The notes under the pieces are model-generated. The model was not told the DNA's origin and ran no database searches. It saw only the letters and a list, made by a program, of their open reading frames with translations. Below are positions 56,944 to 64,000 of a DNA stretch of 64,000 nt, piece after piece. Origin of the DNA: Monocercomonoides exilis (Eukaryota > Preaxostyla > Oxymonadida > Polymastigidae); assembly GCA_001643675.2 (NCBI GenBank), contig LSRY02000049.1, positions 372,001 to 436,000 on the forward strand, read 5' to 3'. Position 1 is the first letter of the stretch. Every line of letters begins with the position of its first letter. A program made the position numbers and the translations under genes.

Positions 56944-59424
56944 ATGAAAAGCGAAAAATATGCGTTGTCCATCTTTGGATTAGATTTGATATTTGATGAA
57001 CTTCCGTTTTTTCTGCTGCTTATTTTGTTTTCGCTTCCATCTGCTCATTCATCAAATGCGCGTAAACAAAAGGAAAACAGTCAATCTTACAGGCAAAGAA
57101 AACAGCAGCAGCAAAAGAACTCTACACAATCAACCGTCAGCAGCTTGCTGTCCTCAAACACTGTTACAAGCACATACATGTCATCTGAACAGAAAGACCT
57201 GAAAATCAACCACTCGTTGCTTTCTTCCACGACAAAGAACTCGACCATCTCGTCTGTTGACGGAAAGGGGATCAAGCACAAGGGATACGGTACTTCTGGG
57301 CATGATTCTGGTTATGTCTCCTATGCAAGTGCTGATGGGGCAGGAACAAAACCGGAAAAGATCTCGAATGCAGGAGCGCAAATACTAACATCATCTTTCT
57401 ATTCAGCCATCCCGACGACTGGAGCGTCTCTTTCAGACACGCAAAAGTCTTCGTCGTGGCGGAAAAAGAAGTCGCTGGGAAGAGCAAGTGCTTATGCCAC
57501 GCTCGTGTCCTCAGAGCAAAAACAGTATGAACTGGTGAGGAAAGCACATGCTGCGCAGAAGCCAGCAGTGAATCCAGTGAACGATGACAGCCTCAGCGAA
57601 AGAGACTCAACGAAGAAAGACGAGGCAGGAACTGGAGATTCAAATAATGTTGACATAAATTCAACTGAAGTTTTAACAACAGAAATAAGGAAAGATGATG
57701 AAAAAGAAGATGCTGAACAGCACGCTATGCGTCACCATCATCACCACCACAACAAATACAGCAAAGAACGAAACGCAGCAAGCCCTTCTCATCGCAAAGA
57801 AAAGCATCATTTTCACAAGAATGAATCAGAAGACGACAGCACAAACAAACAAACCGACACTCTGAAAACGCATCGTTTGAACAGCACACTCAAACAGCCA
57901 CATGAAAAGCAGCGCCATTCTCATAACCATCATCACCACCATCATCATCACCACCACAGATATGATGCTGATGTGATCTACCAGGCAAAGTCCTCTCATT
58001 CACGCTCCTCTTTTAGTAGCAGTTCGCTTTCTCTGTCGCCGTCTCTGTCGCCCTCTGCTTCCAAGTCTCCTTTCGTTCCTCTGGGATCAGCTTCACATTA
58101 CACAAAGAAAGCATCTCTAACTCCGCCTCCTGCACAGGCAGTCATTTCGGCTGACTCCACGTCTTCAAGCGCGCCTTCTCCAGCCACATCGCCTAGGCAT
58201 CTTTCTGCGAATGCCTCGTCTGCGTCTGTCTCCCCAGTGCATTCGAGGTCGCACTCTCAATCACATTCACATTCACACTCACATTCACATTCACGCTTCA
58301 TCTCACGCTCCCCCTTTCAGTCACACAGTTGCGTGTTTTCTGCTGAAGAACAGCGGAGGTCTTCCGCTGGAGCGTCTCCACAGCCAAGAGACGCCTCTTC
58401 AGACTCCTCTCACTCAAGCTCTGTGTCCTCGCTCGAGGGACACGCACATCGCCACTCCAATTCACCCAACGCCACTTCGTCGTATTCGCATTGCTCGTCG
58501 CGTTCCCGCTCGAATTCGGAGAATGCGTCGTCTTCTCCTTCCACTTCACTATACCGCTCATCCTCTTCTCGCTCCTCGCTGGAAGTGTTCTCCCAACAAG
58601 CTCATATCCTAAGTGCAATGAAAGGGAGAATGGCAAAGAAGAACAAAAAGAACAGGAAGGATAAGCAGAGCAGCTCAGTTACGCGCAGGTCGAGCGAAAT
58701 GCAACCGGAAGCGCTGTCGAATAGTCATCATCACCATCACCACAGGCACCTCCACAGTCACCGCCATTTGCACAGCAGCTTGCAGACTTGCCCTGATGCT
58801 GAAGATGATATAGACGCGGAGCAAACAGAAGAGAGAAGCAAAAGGAAAGAAGCGGAAAGAGGGAAAAGAGAGCAACGCAGGCGAGGGAGAAAGCAGCTTG
58901 CTGATGTTGGAGAAGAAGATGAAGAAGAACAACAACTTCTTTCAGAGTCAAAAAGCGATTCTCAATCACAAACATCATCTGATTCAGATGCCAAGAATAA
59001 AAAAATTGTAAGGAGAACAAAGAAAGATGAGGAGAAAAGAAAAAGTGATAACTATTCAACAAAGGAAAGTGTATATGACAATGGGGAAAACACGAAACTA
59101 TTCACTTTTAATCCATTTAGTTCAAAGAAAGTTTCGAAAAAAGAATTTGTAAAAGGAATTCAGAGTGAAGAAACACAAATTGATCAGATGGCGAAAGAAT
59201 CGCAAGGAAGAAATGATTTCTCATCATATTCATTTTTACAAATAGAAAAGAAAGACAAACACATTGAAAAGAAAAAAGAAAGAGAAAGATACGAAAAAGA
59301 GAAAGAGGAGAAAGAGAAGGCAGCGAAACGAGAAGCAGTGATCTTGTCAATAGCAGCTCCGTCTTCCGAAAAGAACAGCACAACATATCCAAATACTCGA
59401 ACGCTTTTGTCTGTACAGTTTTAA
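56944..59424 (+). CDS. Ser/His/Lys-rich protein with an N-terminal hydrophobic segment
   Basis: A single 826-codon frame. Residues about 19-36 (LPFFLLLILFSLPSAHS) form a signal peptide or signal anchor. The rest is low complexity: Gln run (RKQQQQKN), several poly-His clusters (RHHHHHHN near 262; NHHHHHHHHHHHHR near 335; alternating Ser-His near 440-450; SHHHHHHRHLHSHRHLHS near 600), Ser-rich stretches, and Lys/Glu-rich helix near the end. No conserved domain is recognised. His clusters could bind metal ions, but no function can be assigned. The open frame through non-repetitive codons and the GC-rich body argue for a real gene. Its start is 124 bp after the stop of the membrane-protein gene on the same strand. 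Confidence 0.75.
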   Translation: MKSEKYALSIFGLDLIFDELPFFLLLILFSLPSAHSSNARKQKENSQSYRQRKQQQQKNSTQSTVSSLLSSNTVTSTYMSSEQKDLKINHSLLSSTTKNSTISSVDGKGIKHKGYGTSGHDSGYVSYASADGAGTKPEKISNAGAQILTSSFYSAIPTTGASLSDTQKSSSWRKKKSLGRASAYATLVSSEQKQYELVRKAHAAQKPAVNPVNDDSLSERDSTKKDEAGTGDSNNVDINSTEVLTTEIRKDDEKEDAEQHAMRHHHHHHNKYSKERNAASPSHRKEKHHFHKNESEDDSTNKQTDTLKTHRLNSTLKQPHEKQRHSHNHHHHHHHHHHRYDADVIYQAKSSHSRSSFSSSSLSLSPSLSPSASKSPFVPLGSASHYTKKASLTPPPAQAVISADSTSSSAPSPATSPRHLSANASSASVSPVHSRSHSQSHSHSHSHSHSRFISRSPFQSHSCVFSAEEQRRSSAGASPQPRDASSDSSHSSSVSSLEGHAHRHSNSPNATSSYSHCSSRSRSNSENASSSPSTSLYRSSSSRSSLEVFSQQAHILSAMKGRMAKKNKKNRKDKQSSSVTRRSSEMQPEALSNSHHHHHHRHLHSHRHLHSSLQTCPDAEDDIDAEQTEERSKRKEAERGKREQRRRGRKQLADVGEEDEEEQQLLSESKSDSQSQTSSDSDAKNKKIVRRTKKDEEKRKSDNYSTKESVYDNGENTKLFTFNPFSSKKVSKKEFVKGIQSEETQIDQMAKESQGRNDFSSYSFLQIEKKDKHIEKKKERERYEKEKEEKEKAAKREAVILSIAAPSSEKNSTTYPNTRTLLSVQF

Positions 59425-61154
59425 TTTTGAAGTAAAGTTATTTTATAATCGTGTTTAGTTTTGGTCAATATTTATTTCACTGCTTATTTTGCGATGTACA
59501 TTCATTGTGGCAACCAAATACTGAGCAGCAACACACAGCTCACCTCACACTGTTTTATTCAGCCATTTTCACTGTAATTGTTCAATCGTTCCACCATCAT
59601 ACATTTTTCAGTCACACATTCTCAATCACACTATCTCAGTCGCCCACATTCACTTGCACGTTATCAAGAAATGGATTCTGCAGTGTTTCAATACAAATGC
59701 CTTATAAACAGCCTTATCGATTCAATAATGTTATTTGAGGCTGCTTGTTGGCCGAATATATACTCATTAAATGTTATTATTGTTTAATAGAAGTGTTATT
59801 TGAGTTGACTTGTTAGCAATTTGTATTTTCATCATATGCATTTGAATAAACACATATTTTTTTCTTTCTTGTTTCTTTTTAAGTTGAAGTCTATTGGATG
59901 CGTTTCTTGATTCTAAAATTTTCACAAAGAGTCTTTTTTTGTTTTTTAGAATATTTTTTTTGTTTATTATTCTTATTCAAATTCTTATTGTTATTTTATC
60001 TTTTTGTTTAACTTTTTTATTTCATTTAACTTTTATTTCCGCTTTCTTTGCTTTTTTTTTTAATGATTGCAAATACAATCAAATGTTTTTGGCTCGTTTT
60101 TTGAATTGTATTTATTTTTGTGTATATTTTTGCAAGTCTTTCAACTGCCTAGGAAATTTTACTTTATTTCATATATATTATGATTTTATACTTATATATT
60201 TTTATTCAAAAATCATTAAATTCGAGGTTCAGACACATTTCTATCATTATTTAAATCTTTTCCCTTCTGTTTTCTATCTTATTCTTTTTTTCTATTATTC
60301 TCTAATTCTTAATTCATTTTCTCTTGTTTGTCAAAACACGTGAACACATTTGCGAGGTTTTGATACTTGCTGATTTTCCTTTTTTGTTAAATTGTGCAGT
60401 TTTTGTTAATAGCTATGTAATGTTCTTTTTGTTTTTCTTATTTGTTTTCATTTGTCATTTTTCATTAAAAAAATCTTGAAAGAACTATTTTTTCCCCTTG
60501 CTTTTGTGATTATTTGCAAATATCGTGTTTATTACGAGCAAAATCCAGAGCATTTTGATTTTTTAGCTTCTTTATATCTGGTTGGGAGCAAATGCATGTT
60601 ACAATCTTCATCTGAAGTGGAATTTGCATCAATGAGCGATAAGTTCTTTTGATCACATCGGCCTTACTTTACACAGAAATCACATGAATAATAAATGCAG
60701 AACTTCTTGATAAGCATTGCAGGGAAGAAGAAATTGTTAATATTTTTACTAGTTTACTCATTTCCCTTGTTAAATTGTAATTATTACACTTTGATGAACT
60801 TATTTGATCAAATGATTTTGTGTCTTTTTGAATTTTTGATAGTAATTTGAAACATTTGTATATCTTTTCTTGAAAAAGAATTTTTTTTTTTTCATATTCA
60901 ATTTTTGAATCTTTTCTAGATTTGAGATTTATAACACTTTTTTTTTTTTTTGTTTTTTTAAAACTGAAAATGAATGACAAAGGAAAATGAAAATTTAACT
61001 TTAAACATGTTCCCAGAACTAAAACTAATTAAAAAAATAAAATTAAAAACAAAAGCCTATTGACAAAAAGGAAAAATTCTTAAAAATTTTGTAAGAGTCT
61101 GTGAATTATAAAAAACATGTTGGCTTGAAATAAAACTTATCATTTACAAAACTT
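59425..61154. other. AT-rich intergenic region
   Basis: About 1.7 kb, T-rich between 59,850 and 60,450, where a 149-codon frame rich in Phe and Ile is a composition artefact. No RNA gene, repeat pair or supported coding region seen. Confidence 0.5.
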
Positions 61155-63103
61155 TTATTTATCATTAACATTCTCCAGGCTTTCAATTAACACATTAAAG
61201 TCAGATAGAAACGCTCTGAAAACCCGAACATCTGCTTCTTCAGCGCTTGTAGAATGACATATGATACGATGGAGCATTTGATATACTACCCACTTTATTC
61301 CATTCGAAGCAATGCATATTAAAAGCGATGAAGAAAGAGTAAATTGTGAGCTGATAACATCAGACGCATTTTGAAGAGTTGACGACTCAAAATCAGATGG
61401 CTCAGGAACACAAGCAGAACTGGAACAAGAGCAATCCCTTTGCGACTGATTCGACTCCAAATCGGATTGAATATGATTTTTGAGTAAAATAAGCAGAATA
61501 CGTTTTAAATGGATGGCATGCGTCTCGTGCTGAGGCGAGAGACACGAAAGAAGACAGACAAGTTGAAGCTCATCCAGAAGCACTTGCACAATAAAAGGCA
61601 GAGAAGACTTGTCAATTTCGTGTAGAAGGGATGGAAACTGTGAAGAAGTAAGAACATGAAAAATATATCTTGTTTTTGAAGAAGTAAATTGGGGAAATTG
61701 TTCGATAATGATTGGCACAAAAAATGGAAAGAACGTTTGATTAAAAGGAGATGATGCAAATTCAAAAGCTGAACTTGGCAATTTCGCAGACGAAGGGCAT
61801 GCACATGCTGAAGAAGAAGAAGATGATGATGATGATGAGGATGAAACCATTAATTTATCATGACAGCATTCTTCTTCGAATGGAATAGAAAGTCCATTAA
61901 AGATATTCCAAAGTTTAAACAAGATATTTTCTCGTTCACAAGCAGCAAGATGTTCACAACTTTCCTTCTTTGTGATACCAAAGAAAGCAAACAATAGATA
62001 TAAAAGTTGATTGCACAAATTATTGTATTTCTCTGAATCTTTGCTTTTTCCTTTCTCTTCTTTTCCAGTCGATCTCCCGATGCTCCAATTTGGAAAACCT
62101 GCCTTTTGCTCCATTTCGCTCCATTCCCTTTCGATTCCACAGACTCTTTCAAAAAGACGAGCGATAAATGCTTCAGTGCGCTCAAGATATACTCTTTCGA
62201 TTCTGCTCTCAGGTTCGAGAACACTTTCTTTCTTCTCATCCAAATCGAGCGAAATATCACCAATAATTTTGCAAATTGATTGCATGAGAATGACTCTGCA
62301 ATGAAACACAGTCGAGTTTCCAGGATAATTATCTGTAATATCGTTAACCACATCAACGAGAAGAGGAAGATGTGAAGAAAATACATCCTTTCCAGCGCTT
62401 GTTAAAAGTTTAAGAAGACAAATAAAATGCTGTTGTAAATAATAATTATTCGATCCTCTATAATGGTTAAATTGTTTTCGATGAAAATGAATTTCAGAAT
62501 CGAAAATGTTATCAATGTTGCATAATCCCTCAGCTTGAGCTTCATTAAGAAGAGTGCATCTTCAAAAATAAAGAATCAAAAATTCATTCAGAAAAATTAA
62601 ACCAAACCGATATCCCCAGTACGTTGAACTTTTTGGGTGCATTGTAATTAGTGAAGCAGAAAAAAGGAGTTCTTGAATTAAATCAATTTTTCTTTGCCTA
62701 AAAAGCTGGAGTCGCTGACCAAGTGCTGCATGATCACCTTTCGTTATCATAAGTTTTGCTTTTGTTACTACATCAATTTGATTCTCGATCATCTCATTTT
62801 TTTGTGAACAGGCCGCTAATTTAGATATTTCATTTCTCAATTCAAAAACTGTGGATTCAAGAATTCCAAGTTTATGCTCAACGAGCATGAAACGAGGTGA
62901 AATGTATATTGAATCACTATCTTCATCATCACAGATATCAGCATATTCTTCGAGAGAAGAAATGAACGAAAACTCATCTCTAAAATTTTCAAATTAAAAG
63001 AAGCAATCCTAATCTTTATGAAAATAAATAAAATGACCCACATATAACGATCCCTATTAAATATGACAGCTAATTCATTTAAAGCGTCGAAGCGTTTCTC
63101 CAT
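61155..63103 (-). CDS. Helical protein of unknown family, 612 residues
   Basis: Minus-strand exons are 63103-63042, 62979-62608 and 62559-61155, with introns of 62 bp (donor GTGGGT) and 48 bp (donor GTTTGG); the joined frame is open throughout. The start is MEKRFDALNELAVIF. The first third is helical with some coiled coil (FELRNEISKLAACSQKNEM). SSTYWGYRCTLLNEAQAEGL spans the second junction. The rest reads like an armadillo/HEAT-type helical repeat protein (LQQHFICLLKLLTSAG, LVDVVNDITDNYPG, FIVQVLLDELQLVCLLSCL), with a Ser run near residue 430. No catalytic motif and no membrane segment. I do not recognise the family. It is transcribed divergently from the HAUS5-like gene, 56 bp away. Confidence 0.72.
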
Positions 63104-63159
63104 AAAATAATTATCTTGATGTCCCAACACAAAAATTACAAATTGTTGACCCACAATGA
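63104..63159. promoter_or_regulatory. 56-bp divergent intergenic region
   Basis: Separates the start codons of the helical protein (minus) and the HAUS5-like protein (plus). No motif recognised. The minus-strand frame stays open through it, so a start further upstream for that gene cannot be excluded. Confidence 0.4.
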
Positions 63160-64000
63160 ATGGAAGAAAGAAAAATTCAAACTGATTTTGTGTCGTGGGC
63201 AAAGCAAATAGGATATGTTTTTAAGACATACAAAGAAGAAGAAGCTTTTTCAAAGCAAATTCTTGAGTTAACAAGGAATGGTTTTGGCCCTACATTCCAG
63301 CACCTTATGCTTCATATAAAAACTCCAGAACTTGCTAGACAAACAGTTGAACAACAAAAACTTCGAAAAATTGAAATAAGCAATGCAGATTCTGACAAAA
63401 TTCGAAAAGTTCCGCTTCAAGACCCTTCTTTGCTTTCAAAAGGACTCGAAATTGAAAAACAGTGTGATGAACTTCAACAGGAGGTTGACAATTACAAACA
63501 AGAAATTATAATCAAAGAAAAAAAACAATCTGAAATTTCAGAAGCAATTTCAGAATTGAGGCAGAGACGCGTTTATCTTCTTGCTGCTAACAAAATGATT
63601 GAACGTGTAATCAACACATTGAAAGAAGTTTTTGAGTTTATTAAACAAGGCATAGAATCAGAAAAAAAGAGTTGTCCTCCTGATGATGAAAGAAACCATA
63701 TTGTGAATGAAACAAGTTCTCAACTTTCCTTTGCAATTTTGAGCGATGTTGAAGTATGAACATTGATATTTAAATCATTATTTTCTATTTTTTATTTTCA
63801 AAGAGGCAAAAAAACAAGATAAAAAGTTCGCCAGAAGCGGAAGATTCTGAAGGACCAGCTTCTATCCATGATGGAACGACAACTCTTCCAACAGGTTCTG
63901 TTCTGTCCTCCTTAATTGTGCTGACAGAAGAGGCAACAAAGACTGTTGAACTTCTTACAAAAGAATTGGAAGACAATCCAATCAGCACTAATCTTTCTTC
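63160..64000 (+). CDS. Probable HAUS5/AUG5-like augmin subunit, 3' end cut by window edge
   Basis: The augmin complex recruits gamma-tubulin to existing microtubules (family knowledge). Exons are 63160-63753 and 63804 to the window edge, with a 50-bp intron (donor GTATGA). The N-terminus reads DFVSWAKQIGYVFK, then GPTFQHLMLHIKTPELARQT. This fits the HAUS5 pattern of a short W-containing start, a segment ending in WxxLLxHVxSxxxxxxIR, and then long coiled coil (CDELQQEVDNYKQEI, ISEAISELRQRR). The similarity is modest, so a different coiled-coil protein with an N-terminal calponin-like or NN-CH-like fold is possible. The second exon is open to base 64000. Confidence 0.45.

Noticed and set aside
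59894-60343. 149-codon Phe/Ile-rich frame resembling a membrane protein
   Set aside because: Located in T-rich intergenic DNA where such frames arise from composition; no conserved or GC-rich coding signature.
1-64000. Alternative genetic code with TAA/TAG read as Gln, as in some oxymonads
   Set aside because: Conserved Gln in the sirtuin QNAD and TBC YYQG motifs is CAA, and recognised genes end with TAA (Y14), TAG (IPP-2-like) and TGA (sirtuin, CEP104).

Overview
This is a stretch of nuclear DNA from a protist, AT-rich between genes, with genes on both strands broken by very short spliceosomal introns (43 to 160 bp in the models below). The gene content (an exon-junction-complex Y14 protein, a TBC1D20-type Rab GAP, a MON1-type longin protein, a ciliary-tip CEP104, a probable augmin subunit) is eukaryotic and points to a flagellated cell. 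The giant secreted beta-helix / transmembrane / pseudokinase protein, the long Ser, Glu/Lys and Gln tracts inside conserved proteins, and the standard genetic code (TAA, TAG and TGA all end genes; conserved Gln is CAA/CAG) fit an oxymonad such as Monocercomonoides or Blattamonas. That placement is an inference from style and gene content, not a database match.

Layout. 1-16.2 kb: a MON1-like gene running off the left edge, a 1,251-residue coiled-coil gene, a SIR2-type sirtuin inflated to about 1,559 residues by two insertions, and an unrecognised 581-residue gene. 16.2-22.4 kb: a repeat island with a diverged dispersed repeat, a 485-bp-arm inverted repeat, a 449-bp Tc1/pogo-type MITE and a broken partial copy of the giant beta-helix gene. 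22.4-36 kb: a compact gene block (acidic protein, RBM8A/Y14, a PP1 inhibitor-2-like protein, a coiled-coil protein, TBC1D20-like, CEP104-like, a small acidic protein). 36-45 kb: decayed coding remnants followed by Merlin-like and pogo-like transposase corpses. 45.4-53.7 kb: the intact 2,752-residue beta-helix/pseudokinase gene. 53.9-55.5 kb: a GRP94-type HSP90 pseudogene. 56-64 kb: a polytopic membrane protein, a His/Ser-rich secretory protein, a helical protein of unknown family, and a probable HAUS5-like gene running off the right edge.

How parts relate. MON1 and TBC1D20 homologues act on Rab GTPases in membrane traffic; CEP104 acts at flagellar tips; augmin nucleates microtubules from microtubules; Y14 marks spliced mRNA. 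They look like independent housekeeping genes, not an operon or pathway cluster. Three divergent gene pairs share very short upstream regions (37, 56 and 166 bp between start codons). Exon-intron structures were deduced by eye from reading-frame continuity, protein conservation and splice motifs; they are phase-consistent but have no transcript support here.
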